DNA of 64,000 bases, taken from assembly GCF_022865125.1 (NCBI RefSeq), contig NZ_CP094828.1, forward strand, positions 3,527,219 to 3,591,218. Reading direction: 5' to 3'. A model generated the notes under the pieces. That model was given only the letters and a program-made list of their open reading frames with translations. It made no database searches and had not been told where the DNA came from. The position numbers were made by a program, and so were the translations under genes. Of the stretch, positions 51,967 through 60,702 are shown piece by piece. Origin of the DNA: Acuticoccus sp. I52.16.1. Lineage in GTDB: Bacteria > Pseudomonadota > Alphaproteobacteria > Rhizobiales > Amorphaceae. Each line of letters opens with the position of its first letter. Within the stretch, counting starts at the first letter, position 1.

Positions 51967-52515
51967 TCAGCGCGGGGCGGTGGGCGCCAGGACCATCACC
52001 ATCTGACGGCCCTCGAGCTTCGGCTCGGCTTCCACCTTGGCGATGTCGGACGTATCGACCTTCACCTTGTTGAGAAGCTCCATGCCAAGGTTCTGGTGCG
52101 CCATTTCGCGGCCCCGGAAGCGCAGGGTGACCTTCACCTTGTCGCCTTCGTCAAAGAACTTCTTGATGGCTTTCATCTTCACGTCGTAGTCGTGCGTGTC
52201 GATGTTGGGGCGCATCTTGATCTCTTTGACCTCGAAGGTCTTTTGCTTTTTGCGCGCCTCGGCCGCTTTCTTCTGGGTCTGGAACTTGAAGCGGCCGTAG
52301 TCGAGAATTTTGCAGACCGGCGGGTCGGCGTTCGGCGCGACCTCGACGAGGTCGAGCCCGGCATCCTCGGCGAGCTTAATCGCATCGTCGATTGTCAGTA
52401 TGCCGCGGTTCGTACCTTCATCGTCCACCAGCTGGACGCGGGGCACGCGAATGTCACGATTGGTCCTCGGACCTTGCTTCAGTACCGGAGCGGGGGCGCG
52501 GTGCGGTCGACGAAT
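51967..52515 (-). CDS. infC: Translation initiation factor IF-3 (ATT start)
   Basis: A 182-residue IF-3. The N-domain has [20 protein letters not shown] and [23 protein letters not shown]. The linker is Lys-rich and the C-domain has [23 protein letters not shown] and [12 protein letters not shown]. An in-frame GTG at 52446 would cut off the conserved GPRTNRDIR segment. The family start matches ATT 52515 (Met-Arg-Arg-Pro-His-Arg), preceded by TTGGAGA. AUU initiation is the known autoregulatory device of infC: IF-3 rejects its own start codon when abundant. rpmI and rplT are not adjacent. Confidence 0.94.
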   Translation of the reverse strand: MRRPHRAPAPVLKQGPRTNRDIRVPRVQLVDDEGTNRGILTIDDAIKLAEDAGLDLVEVAPNADPPVCKILDYGRFKFQTQKKAAEARKKQKTFEVKEIKMRPNIDTHDYDVKMKAIKKFFDEGDKVKVTLRFRGREMAHQNLGMELLNKVKVDTSDIAKVEAEPKLEGRQMVMVLAPTAPR

Positions 52516-52590
52516 GGTGGTGTCTCCAAAAATCGTTGTTCGAGTGACGTCTCAGGAGCCGATAAAGTTCCCGGATGCGAACGTCGACCC

Positions 52591-53772
52591 CTAATATAGC
52601 GTGGTTTTCGCATTCTCCAAAAGGTCATCGTACACCGCGAGCGTCTTTTGGGTCATCGACAGCAATGAAAAGTGGGTGAACGCGTGCGCTTTGCCCCGTT
52701 CGCCGATCTCCCGCAGCGTCTCTCCGGAGGACAGGAGCGCCTGGAAGAGGGCGTCCGCCAGCGGCGCCACCTCGCCCGCCGCCACGCGCCAGCCCGTCCG
52801 CACGTCCCGCGCCACGTCCGGCGGCGACAGCACCGTCTCGCGCACCGCGCCGAGGTCGGAGACGATCACCGGCACCCCCGCGGCCTGCGCCTCCACCGCG
52901 GCCCGGCCGAACGCCTCCGGCTCGATCGACGGCTGCACCGCGATCGACGCGCCCGCCAGCGCCGCCGGCACGTCGCTGACGTGGCCCACCAGGCGCACCC
53001 GCTTCTCGAGACCCAGGAAGCGGATGCGATCCTCCAGCTCGCGGTGGTAGTCGGTCCGCCCCTGGTCGTCCCCCGCCAGCACGCACACCCAGCCCGTCGG
53101 CAGCTTCTCGCGCACCTGCGCCAACGCATCGATCAGGACGAGCTGGCCCTTCCAGGGCGTGAGGCGGGCGAGGTTGAGGATCACCCGGTCGCGCCGGTCG
53201 ACGTTCCACGACCGCCGCAGCGCCTCGGCGCGCTCCGAAGCCGGGGCATCGAAGGCCGACAGGTCGATCCCCCGGTGGATCGTCACGATCCGGTCGCGCG
53301 CGAAGGGGTGGCGCGCCGCCACCAGCCCCGCCGTAAAGGCCGAGTTGGCGATCACCACGTCGCCCCGCGCCATCACCGAATTGTAGTAGTTCTTGAGGAA
53401 CGAGGCCTCGTTGTAGGCGCCGTGATAGGTCGTCACCAGCGGCCGATAGGTCCACGACGCGGCCCAGAGCGCCGACCAGGCCGGCGCGCGCGAGCGGGCA
53501 TGGATGATGTCGACGGCCTCGGCCTCCATGATCGCCGCGAGCCGGGCTGCGTTGCGCCGCATCGTCAGCGGGTTCTTGGACGCCACCGGCATCGTGACGT
53601 GCTCGGCCCCCATCGCCTCCAGCTCGGGCAGCATCCGCCCGCCTTCGGAGACGACGATGGCCCGATCCCCGTCGGCCACCAGCGCCGCGGCGACGTCGAG
53701 CGTCGTGCGTTCCGCGCCCCCCGTCTCCAGCTGTGGCACCACTTGCAGGATCGTCATTGGCCGCGCAGTCAT
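52591..53772 (-). CDS. Glycosyltransferase family 4 protein
   Basis: A 393-residue GT-B glycosyltransferase. The N-domain glycine loop is VVPQLETGGAERTTLDVAAAL. The C-domain has LNLARLTPWKGQLVLIDALAQ, and the nucleotide-sugar site is EPEAFGRAAVEAQAAGVPVIVSDLGAVRE, with the EX7E-type pair Glu-Ala-Phe and Glu-Ala-Gln. It is probably a retaining enzyme acting on lipopolysaccharide or exopolysaccharide; donor and acceptor are unknown. It lies 75 bp upstream of infC in the same direction. Confidence 0.92.
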   Translation of the reverse strand: MTARPMTILQVVPQLETGGAERTTLDVAAALVADGDRAIVVSEGGRMLPELEAMGAEHVTMPVASKNPLTMRRNAARLAAIMEAEAVDIIHARSRAPAWSALWAASWTYRPLVTTYHGAYNEASFLKNYYNSVMARGDVVIANSAFTAGLVAARHPFARDRIVTIHRGIDLSAFDAPASERAEALRRSWNVDRRDRVILNLARLTPWKGQLVLIDALAQVREKLPTGWVCVLAGDDQGRTDYHRELEDRIRFLGLEKRVRLVGHVSDVPAALAGASIAVQPSIEPEAFGRAAVEAQAAGVPVIVSDLGAVRETVLSPPDVARDVRTGWRVAAGEVAPLADALFQALLSSGETLREIGERGKAHAFTHFSLLSMTQKTLAVYDDLLENAKTTLY

Positions 53773-53841
53773 GAACTCACTCTCGTCGCGGCGGCCGTCA
53801 GCCGGCCGCCATGTCCCCTATTAACAAAGAAGCCCCACCTA

Positions 53842-54597
53842 ATGATTGACAAGGCGACACGGATCTCCACCGGCACGGACGAGCTGGCTGTGGACATCAC
53901 CGAGGGCAAGGACCCGACCGTCCTGTGGCTGAGCGGCTTCCGCTCCGACATGACCGGGAGCAAGGCGGTGCACCTCGCCCAGTGGGGCCGGCGCACCGGC
54001 CAGCGCGTCGTGCGGTTCGACTATCGCGGCCACGGCGCCTCCTCCGGCAGGTTCGAGAATTTCGTCCTGTCCGACTGGCTCGCCGATGCGCAGCGCGTCG
54101 CGGACGAGTTCTGCCCCGGACCCACCATCGCGGTCGGCTCGTCGATGGGGGGCTGGATCGCGCTCCTGCTGGCGCGGATCCGCCGGGCCGCGGGCCGGCC
54201 GCTCACCGGTCTCGTCCTGCTGGCGCCCGCCGCGGACTTCACCGAGCGGCTGATGTGGCCCTCGCTGCCGGACACGCTGAAGGAGGCGGTGGAGCGGGAC
54301 GGCGTCGCCCATCTCCCGTCGCCCTACGGCGAGCCGACGCCGATCACCCGCCGGCTGTTCCAGGACGGCCGGCAGCATCTCCTCTACACCGATGCGCCGA
54401 TCGAGACCGGCTGTCCGGTCCACATCCTCCAAGGTGTCGCCGACCCGGACGTGCCCTACGGCCACGCCCTCGAGCTGGTCGACCGCCTGGCCCACGACGA
54501 CGTCGTCGTGACCCTCGTCAAGGACGGGGACCACCGCCTGTCGCGGGACGAGGATCTGGTGCGTTTGATTGCCGCAGTCGAAGGCATTATGGCCTAA
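53842..54597 (+). CDS. Alpha/beta hydrolase
   Basis: A 251-residue hydrolase. The oxyanion strand is VLWLSGFRSDMTGSKA. The nucleophile elbow is AVGSSMGGW. The acid is probably the Asp in GVADPDVPYG and the base the His in KDGDHRLSRDEDL. The pattern resembles ABHD10-type thioesterases and carboxylesterases. ATG 53842 has AAGAAG upstream, while the open frame extends through the antisense of the glycosyltransferase and is ignored there. It is divergent from the glycosyltransferase gene by ~69 bp. Confidence 0.88.
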   Translation: MIDKATRISTGTDELAVDITEGKDPTVLWLSGFRSDMTGSKAVHLAQWGRRTGQRVVRFDYRGHGASSGRFENFVLSDWLADAQRVADEFCPGPTIAVGSSMGGWIALLLARIRRAAGRPLTGLVLLAPAADFTERLMWPSLPDTLKEAVERDGVAHLPSPYGEPTPITRRLFQDGRQHLLYTDAPIETGCPVHILQGVADPDVPYGHALELVDRLAHDDVVVTLVKDGDHRLSRDEDLVRLIAAVEGIMA

Positions 54598-54841
54598 TCG
54601 CGAAGCACTCCCACCGTCCTGATTTCGTTGCTTTATGAAATGCGACGGCACGATACTGCGCGATGTCTGGACGAATAGCCCGCGCGCTCTATGGCGAAGG
54701 GCTCGATCACTCAGTCATTTAAGGGCGGCCTCCAAAAATTGATCGACTTTGTCTAAAACCAAATGGCGTCGGCAACCGTATAGCGTATGAGGTTGCGTAA
54801 AAATTAGGCGCAACAACGGTACGGAACTGGGAGGACTATCG
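54598..54841. other. AT-richer region upstream of the RTX gene
   Basis: 244 bp with no gene, visibly less GC-rich than its surroundings. It contains an inverted repeat GTTGCG (54792-54797) and CGCAAC (54809-54814) around an A/T-rich centre. It probably holds the promoter of the RTX gene, but a -35/-10 pair could not be fixed. Confidence 0.45.
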
Positions 54842-57547
54842 ATGGCTACATTCGTCGTCTCGACAACCACAGACGAATCCGACGGCGACTTCATGGCGGG
54901 CGACCTGTCGCTGCGTGAAGCGGTCGAGCTCGCCAACGCCAACGCCGGTGCGGACAACATCACCTTCGCCGACGGCATCTCCGGCGACACCATCACGCTG
55001 ACGCTGGGCGAGATCGCCGTCACCGATTCGGTCGGCATCTTCGGCGGGGTCGACGCGGACGACCGCATCACGGTCACGACATCGACGATGGACCGGCTCT
55101 TCAGCGTCGCCGCGGACGACGTCACCCTGTCGTCCTTCACGCTCGAGGGCGGCACCGCGGTCGACGGCAACGGCGGCGCCATCAGCCACACGATGGGCAA
55201 CCTCGTCCTCGACGGCATGACGCTGAGCGGCAACACCGCGACCGGCGACGGCGGCGCGGGCGAAGGCTCGGGCGGCGCGGTGTTCTCCTCCGGCGAAAGC
55301 CTCGTCGTCGCGTCGACGACCATGGTCGACAACTCCGCCCAGCGCGCCGGCGGCGCCATCGAGACCAACGGCCTCGCCTCGCTCGACATCGCGTCCTCCA
55401 ACCTGTCACTCAACGAGGCGGGCGGCGCCGACGCCGCGCCCGGCAACGGCGGCGCGATCCATGTCACCGGCGCCGGAACCACCACCACGATCGGCAGCAC
55501 GAGCTTCACCGGCAACACGGCCTCGAGCGAGGGCGGCGCGGTCTGGAACGACGCCGGGTCGACGATGAACGTGTTCGGCGGCCTCTTCGGCTCCAACACC
55601 GCCGAGGGCGACGCGGCCGACAACGGCGGCGGCGCCATCTTCAACAACGGCGGCGACATGTTCGTGCGCGGGGCCAACCTGTTCGGCAACGCGGCGACGG
55701 GCGACGCGGGCTCCGGCGGCGCCGTCTTCTCCACCGACGGCAACGTGACGATCACCGGTTCGATCCTCGGCGGCAACACCGCCAACCGCGCCGGCGGCGG
55801 CATTGAGGTCGTCGACGGGACCTATACGCTCAGCTTCAGCCAGCTCAGCAACAACAGCGCCGGCAGCCCGAACGCGGCTCCCGGCAACGGCGGCGGCCTT
55901 CACATCTCCGGCGCCAGCGACTTCGAGGTGACGAGCACGCTCGTGGAGGGGAACACCGCCGCCTCCGAGGGTGGCGGCCTGTGGAACCAGGCCGGGTCGA
56001 CCATGACGGTCACCGACTCGACCATCCGCGACAACGTCGCCTCCGGTGACGCGGCCGACAACGGCGGCGGCGGCATCTTCAACAACGGCGGCGCCCTCGG
56101 CATCGCGAACACCACCATCAACGGCAACACGGCGGACGGCGCGTCCGGCTCGGGCGGCGGTCTCCACTCGACCGGCGGCAGTGTCGACGTGACCCAATCC
56201 AGCTTCTCCGGCAACACGGCGAGCCGGGCCGGCGGCGGCGCCGAGCTGACCGGCGGCACCAACACGGTCGGCGGGAGCACGACCTTCACCGGTAACTTCG
56301 CATCGGCCGCTCCGGGGAACGGCGGCGGCATCCATGCGGCCGGCATGGGCACGCTGCTGACCGTCTCCGGTGCGCTCTTCGAGGCCAACTTCGCCGCGGC
56401 CGAGGGCGGTGCCCTGTGGACCTCCGCCGACGTCGAGGCCGACGTCTCCGACAGCACCTTCGTGCGCAACGACGCCGGTGTGTCGGGCGGCGCCTACCAC
56501 ATCGTCGACGGCGGGATGGCCACGATCGCCAACACCGTCTTCGCCGAGAACGACTCGCCGGACGGCGACGCCCTCGGTATTAGCGGCGACACGCCGACCG
56601 ATCCGGGATCGGTCACCTTCGTCACCAACACCATCGGCGAGGCCGATGTCCCCGGTGGCTCGGGCGACGATACCCTCCAGGGTGACAGCTCGCCCAACCA
56701 GATCCTGGGCAACGACGGCGACGACAGCCTGCTGGGCTTCACCGGCAACGACTCGCTGTACGGCGGCGACGGCAACGACACGATCGAAGGCCGGCTCGAC
56801 AACGACGTCGTCGACGGTGGCCGGGGCGACGACTACGTCGACGGTGGTTCCGGCGACGACAAGGTGGTCGGCCGTGCGGGTGCCGACACGCTGCTGGGCG
56901 GCTCCGGTGACGATCAGCTCCTCGGCGCGGCGGGCGACGACAGCATGCTCGGCGGCTCGGGCGACGACGAGATCCTCGGCGCGGCCGGCAACGACACCGC
57001 GCTCGGCGGCGGCGGCGACGACACGATCAACGTCTCCCAGGGCGACGACCTCGCCGACGGTGGTGGCGGCGACGACGAGATCGCCGGTGCGGCCGGCGAG
57101 GACACGCTGATCGGCGGGCAGGGCGACGACATCGTCGACGGCGGCAACGGGGCGGACTCCGTGGTCGGCGCGGGCGGCGACGACACGCTGCTCGGCTGGA
57201 ACGGCGACGACCTGATCCGCGGCGGCCAGGGCGACGACGACATCCACGGCGAGAACGGCTGGGACAACCTCTTCGGCGGTGCCGGCAACGACATCCTGTC
57301 CGGTGGAAACGGGTTCGACACGCTGACCGGCGGCTCGGGCTTCGACGACTTCGAGGTCGGCGCGTTCGACAACGGCTACGATGTCATCACCGACTTCACC
57401 TTCGGCGCCGACGCGATCTTCCTGACCGACATCTCGCCCGACGACATCGAGTACGGCGGCGATTCGCTCTATGTCGACGGCGAGCTCTTCCTCGTGGTCG
57501 AGGGGATCGAAACCATCGACCTCATCATCGGCGTGGACATCTTCTGA
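54842..57547 (+). CDS. Beta-helix/RTX secreted protein with internal super-repeat
   Basis: A 901-residue acidic protein with no signal peptide. Residues ~10-110 carry the LREAVELANAN lead seen in right-handed beta-helix surface proteins. Residues ~120-570 are beta-helix coils with GGA(I/V) motifs, arranged in three ~147-residue copies. AAPGNGG recurs at residues 198, 345 and 489. Residues ~610-850 are RTX nonapeptides (GGSGDDxLL-type) that bind calcium. The last ~50 residues (FDVGAFDNGYDVITDF-like onward) form a typical type I secretion end. It is probably a secreted or surface adhesin-like protein. No type I exporter is adjacent. GGGAGGACT lies before ATG 54842. Confidence 0.85.
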   Translation: MATFVVSTTTDESDGDFMAGDLSLREAVELANANAGADNITFADGISGDTITLTLGEIAVTDSVGIFGGVDADDRITVTTSTMDRLFSVAADDVTLSSFTLEGGTAVDGNGGAISHTMGNLVLDGMTLSGNTATGDGGAGEGSGGAVFSSGESLVVASTTMVDNSAQRAGGAIETNGLASLDIASSNLSLNEAGGADAAPGNGGAIHVTGAGTTTTIGSTSFTGNTASSEGGAVWNDAGSTMNVFGGLFGSNTAEGDAADNGGGAIFNNGGDMFVRGANLFGNAATGDAGSGGAVFSTDGNVTITGSILGGNTANRAGGGIEVVDGTYTLSFSQLSNNSAGSPNAAPGNGGGLHISGASDFEVTSTLVEGNTAASEGGGLWNQAGSTMTVTDSTIRDNVASGDAADNGGGGIFNNGGALGIANTTINGNTADGASGSGGGLHSTGGSVDVTQSSFSGNTASRAGGGAELTGGTNTVGGSTTFTGNFASAAPGNGGGIHAAGMGTLLTVSGALFEANFAAAEGGALWTSADVEADVSDSTFVRNDAGVSGGAYHIVDGGMATIANTVFAENDSPDGDALGISGDTPTDPGSVTFVTNTIGEADVPGGSGDDTLQGDSSPNQILGNDGDDSLLGFTGNDSLYGGDGNDTIEGRLDNDVVDGGRGDDYVDGGSGDDKVVGRAGADTLLGGSGDDQLLGAAGDDSMLGGSGDDEILGAAGNDTALGGGGDDTINVSQGDDLADGGGGDDEIAGAAGEDTLIGGQGDDIVDGGNGADSVVGAGGDDTLLGWNGDDLIRGGQGDDDIHGENGWDNLFGGAGNDILSGGNGFDTLTGGSGFDDFEVGAFDNGYDVITDFTFGADAIFLTDISPDDIEYGGDSLYVDGELFLVVEGIETIDLIIGVDIF

Positions 57548-57571
57548 CGTCCTGAACCGAGGCTCGAATCG

Positions 57572-57603
57572 ACGGCCGGCGCTGAAGAGCGCCGGCCGTT
57601 TTC
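57572..57603 (+). terminator. Intrinsic terminator of the RTX gene
   Basis: ACGGCCGGCGCT (57572-57583), loop GAAG, AGCGCCGGCCGT (57588-57599), then TTT. It is a perfect 12-bp stem 25 bp after the stop, and it may also serve the convergent ABC exporter gene. Confidence 0.85.
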
Positions 57604-57615
57604 GTTTGCGGCGCC

Positions 57616-59418
57616 TCAGTCGGCCGCGAGCTGGAGCTTGTGGAACTTGGCGTAGAGGCCGCCCGCGGCGACGAGCGCGTCGTGCGTGCCGACCTCGGCG
57701 ACGCGCCCGGCGTCCATCACGACGATCTTTTCCGCCGCGCGCACCGTCGCCAGGCGGTGGGCGATGACGAGCGTGGTGCGCCCCTCGGTCAACCGGGCGA
57801 GGGCGTCGCGCACGATCTGCTCGGATTCGGCGTCCAGCGCCGACGTCGCCTCGTCCAGGAGGAGGATCGGCGCGTTCTTCAGGAACGCCCGCGCCAGCGC
57901 GATGCGTTGCCGCTCGCCACCGGAGAAGTTGGCGCCCCGCTCACCGGCCGGTGCGTCGTAGCCGAGTGGATCGCGCATGATGAAATCGTGGGCGCCCGCC
58001 AGCCGCGCGGCCTCCTCGATGGCGCTCGCCGGCGCACCCGGTCGCCCCAGCGCGATGTTGGCGCCGACCGTGTCGTTGAAGACGACGACGTCCTGCGACA
58101 CGATCGCGATCCGATCCCGCAGCGAGGCCAGCGTGAGCCCGGCGATGTCCTCGCCGCCGATGACGACGCGGCCGGCGGACGGGTCGTAGAGCCGCGGGAT
58201 GAGGTTGAAGACGGTCGACTTGCCGGCGCCGCTGCGGCCGACGATCGCCGTCGTCTCGCCGGCCGCGGCCTCGAACGAGACGTCGAAGAGGGCGGGGGCG
58301 CTGTCGCCGTAGGAGAAGCTGACCCGTTCGAGCCGCACGGCGTCGGCGCCGAAGTGCGCCGGGGTGGCGGCCGGACGGTCGCGCACGGTGACCGGCTCGT
58401 CGATCACGGCATAATAGCGCTGCAGCGCCGCCATGCCCTCCTGCACGATCGTGCTCAGGTTGCCGAGCGCACGCAGCGGCTGCGAGGCGATCAGCAGCGC
58501 GCCCAGGAAGCCCGAGAACTCGCCGACCGACGATTGGCCGGACATGATCCGCCAGCCCACGAAGGTCAGCACCAGCGCCACCGCGATTCCGCCCAGGCAC
58601 TCCATCAGCGGTTCGATGCGCGCCTTCTGCACCATCGACTTGTAGCGCAGCTTCTTCAGGAGGCCGAACGATTCGTCGGCGCGCGCGCCGAGGTAGGCCT
58701 CCAGGCGGTAGGTCTTGACGACGCGGGCGGCGCCGAAGGTTTCCACCGTCAGGCTGGCCATGTCGCCGGTGCGCTCCTGTGTGCGGCGCGAGACGCGGCG
58801 CAGGCGCTTGCCGATCTGGCTGATCGGCACCAGCGCGAAGGGCAGGATGACGAACACCACCAGCGACAGGACCCAGTCGAGATAGATCATCGTCGCGAAC
58901 AGGGCGATGATGGTGATCCCCTCGCGGATCAGGATGTTGGCCAGCCGCGTCAAGGCGTTGCGCACGAAGACGAGGTCGGTGGTGAAGCGCTGCGTCCAGG
59001 CCGCGGGGCTGTGCTCGGTGATGGTGGTGAGGTCGGCGTCGACGAGATGGCGGTAGAGGCGGGCCTGCATGTCGGCCTCGACCTGGGTCACGGCCTGCTG
59101 GGTCAGCGCGACCTGCGAGTAGGTCGACGCGCCGCGCACCGCCGAGGCGACGAGCACCAGCCAGGGCAGGGTGGAGATGGCCCACGAACTGCGCTGATCG
59201 AGCGCCTGGAATGCCCAATTGATAAGCACGGGGTAGAGGCTGGTGCTCGCCGCGACGAACGCGACGGCCACCAGCGCCAGCAGCAGCTTGGCCCGGTGCT
59301 CCCGGATGTGCTCGCGCCACAGCCGCTCCGCGAGCGGCCAGTTGGGCGCGGTGATCGCCGCGCTTGAGGCCTTGCCGCCGGTGCCGAGCCGCGTGCCGAG
59401 ACGGTGGAGTAGGGTCAT
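57616..59418 (-). CDS. MsbA-like ABC exporter (fused membrane and ATPase domains)
   Basis: A 600-residue half-transporter. Six transmembrane helices lie in residues ~40-330 (LLLALVAVAFVAASTSLYPVLINW at the first). The ATPase domain follows: Walker A VGRSGAGKSTVFN, signature NFSGGERQRIALARAF, Walker B ILLLDEATSALDAES, H-loop VIAHRLATV. It fits the lipid A/multidrug exporter group and would act as a homodimer. The neighbouring RTX gene is convergent, so it is not a dedicated type I exporter by context; no membrane-fusion partner is present. Confidence 0.9.
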   Translation of the reverse strand: MTLLHRLGTRLGTGGKASSAAITAPNWPLAERLWREHIREHRAKLLLALVAVAFVAASTSLYPVLINWAFQALDQRSSWAISTLPWLVLVASAVRGASTYSQVALTQQAVTQVEADMQARLYRHLVDADLTTITEHSPAAWTQRFTTDLVFVRNALTRLANILIREGITIIALFATMIYLDWVLSLVVFVILPFALVPISQIGKRLRRVSRRTQERTGDMASLTVETFGAARVVKTYRLEAYLGARADESFGLLKKLRYKSMVQKARIEPLMECLGGIAVALVLTFVGWRIMSGQSSVGEFSGFLGALLIASQPLRALGNLSTIVQEGMAALQRYYAVIDEPVTVRDRPAATPAHFGADAVRLERVSFSYGDSAPALFDVSFEAAAGETTAIVGRSGAGKSTVFNLIPRLYDPSAGRVVIGGEDIAGLTLASLRDRIAIVSQDVVVFNDTVGANIALGRPGAPASAIEEAARLAGAHDFIMRDPLGYDAPAGERGANFSGGERQRIALARAFLKNAPILLLDEATSALDAESEQIVRDALARLTEGRTTLVIAHRLATVRAAEKIVVMDAGRVAEVGTHDALVAAGGLYAKFHKLQLAAD

Positions 59419-59716
59419 GGTCGAGGCAATCCGTCAGCGGTTCGGGTGGGTTTCCGGCGCATGCGGGGGCGCAGAGGTGCCCGCCGCGCCGGCGCGGCGG
59501 CTCGCGCGGGGCGGGCGGGGAATCGCGGACGCGGGCGGGAGAGGCGCCGCGGGCGCCGCGCGGGAGGAGGCGCCATGGACGGTGCGGCCGGAATTTCCCT
59601 GGAAAGATCGGCGCCTGAGCCGGCCATGTCACTTTCCTGTTGCAAGCTTAGGCACCCCTGCCTATCTTCACGGCCCACGTCAAAAGAATGTCACGAAGAA
59701 CATCTGGGGAGTGGAC
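59419..59716. other. Gap between the ABC exporter and the small membrane peptide
   Basis: 298 bp. The left two-thirds are extremely GC-rich, with Arg/Ala-rich shadow frames only. The right third is less GC-rich and carries the promoter listed at 59640-59668. Confidence 0.6.
59640..59668 (+). promoter_or_regulatory. Promoter of the 34-residue peptide gene
   Basis: TTGCAA (59640-59645), a 17-bp spacer, then TATCTT (59663-59668). It lies 48 bp before the start codon at 59717 and is the best-formed sigma-70-type promoter I found in the window. Confidence 0.55.
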
Positions 59717-59821
59717 ATGTCGAAGTTGCGCGCCCTGGCTCTTTCGAGCCGCAGCACTAGCATCTTGTCTATGACCGCGGCGATGGCGTTCGTCATCGCA
59801 GTCGTTTTCGGACTACTTTAA
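59717..59821 (+). CDS. 34-residue single-helix membrane peptide
   Basis: The peptide begins MSKLRALALSSRSTSIL and ends in a hydrophobic stretch (MAFVIAVVFGLL), so it is a basic N-terminus followed by one transmembrane helix. GGGGAG lies 6 bp before ATG 59717 and a good promoter is upstream. The two signals together make it more than a chance frame. Its stop codon overlaps the convergent serB stop in a TTTAAA palindrome. I do not know a family for it. Confidence 0.62.
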   Translation: MSKLRALALSSRSTSILSMTAAMAFVIAVVFGLL

Positions 59822-60702
59822 ACACCGGACGCGGCGGCGTCGGTATTCGGCGCAATTCCCATCGCATACAGCGCCGCCGTCAGATCGCAGTGGGCGAGGC
59901 ACCCGTCCGCTGCCTTCGCGAGAACGGGTTTCGGCCGGTAGGCGATCCCCAAGCCGGCCGTCTCCACCATCGCCAGATCGTTCGCGCCGTCGCCCAGCGC
60001 GACCGCGGCCGACGGCGCGATCGACAGCGCCTCGCACTCCGCCAGCAGCCTGAGCCGCTTCTCGTCCGAGCCGAGAATGGGGTCCGCCACCGTGCCCGAC
60101 AGCACGCCGTCCACCGCGATCAGCCGGTTGGCGAAGGCGGCGTCGATCCCCAGCCGGGCAGCCACCGGCTCGGCGAAGTGTGTGAACCCGCCGGACACCA
60201 GAACGGTGCGGATCCCGTTGGCCCGCGACACCGCGATCAGCTCCGCAGCGCCCGGATTGGGGGTGATGACCCGCGTGAGAAGGTCGTCGATCGAGGCTTC
60301 GGGGATGCCTTTCAGCAGGGCCACGCGCTCCGTCAGCGCCGCGGCGAAATCGAGTTCGCCGCGCATCGCCCGCTCGGTGATCGCGCCGACGCGGTCCTTC
60401 AGGCCGTGCACGGCGGCCAGCTCGTCGATGCACTCCTGGCCGATCAGGGTGGAGTCCATGTCGCAGATCAGAAGGCGCTTGCTACGCTCCTCGACCGGCT
60501 GCACGATCGCGTCCACCGCCTCGCCCGCGGCGGCGAGGTGGGCGAAGGTGCGCGCGCGGACGGCGCCGCGCTCCCCGTCGACGTAGATGTCGGTGGCGTG
60601 GGCGTCGAGCCGGTCGGCGCGGTGGGCGCCGAGGGCGTGCACCAGCGATGCCGCGAATTGGGGTGAGAGAGGGCCGGGGGCGACGAGCGTGACGACTATC
60701 AT
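59818..60702 (-). CDS. serB: Phosphoserine phosphatase SerB
   Basis: A 294-residue HAD phosphatase that makes serine from phosphoserine. Residues ~1-80 are an ACT-like N-terminal domain. HAD motif I is DMDSTLIGQECIDELA, motif II SGGFTHFAEP, and motifs III/IV lie in GSDEKRLRLL and ALGDGANDLAMVETAGLGIAYRPKP. The open frame reaches 60738, but ATG 60702 (MIVVTLVAPG) fits the family. That ATG overlaps the divergent miaA ATG within a single CATG. Length is normal for the alphaproteobacterial form. Confidence 0.94.
   Translation of the reverse strand: MIVVTLVAPGPLSPQFAASLVHALGAHRADRLDAHATDIYVDGERGAVRARTFAHLAAAGEAVDAIVQPVEERSKRLLICDMDSTLIGQECIDELAAVHGLKDRVGAITERAMRGELDFAAALTERVALLKGIPEASIDDLLTRVITPNPGAAELIAVSRANGIRTVLVSGGFTHFAEPVAARLGIDAAFANRLIAVDGVLSGTVADPILGSDEKRLRLLAECEALSIAPSAAVALGDGANDLAMVETAGLGIAYRPKPVLAKAADGCLAHCDLTAALYAMGIAPNTDAAASGV

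Noticed and set aside
54842-57547. RTX gene plus nearby ABC exporter as a dedicated type I secretion locus
   Set aside because: The exporter gene is convergent and MsbA-like, there is no membrane-fusion protein gene, and terminator structure separates the two.
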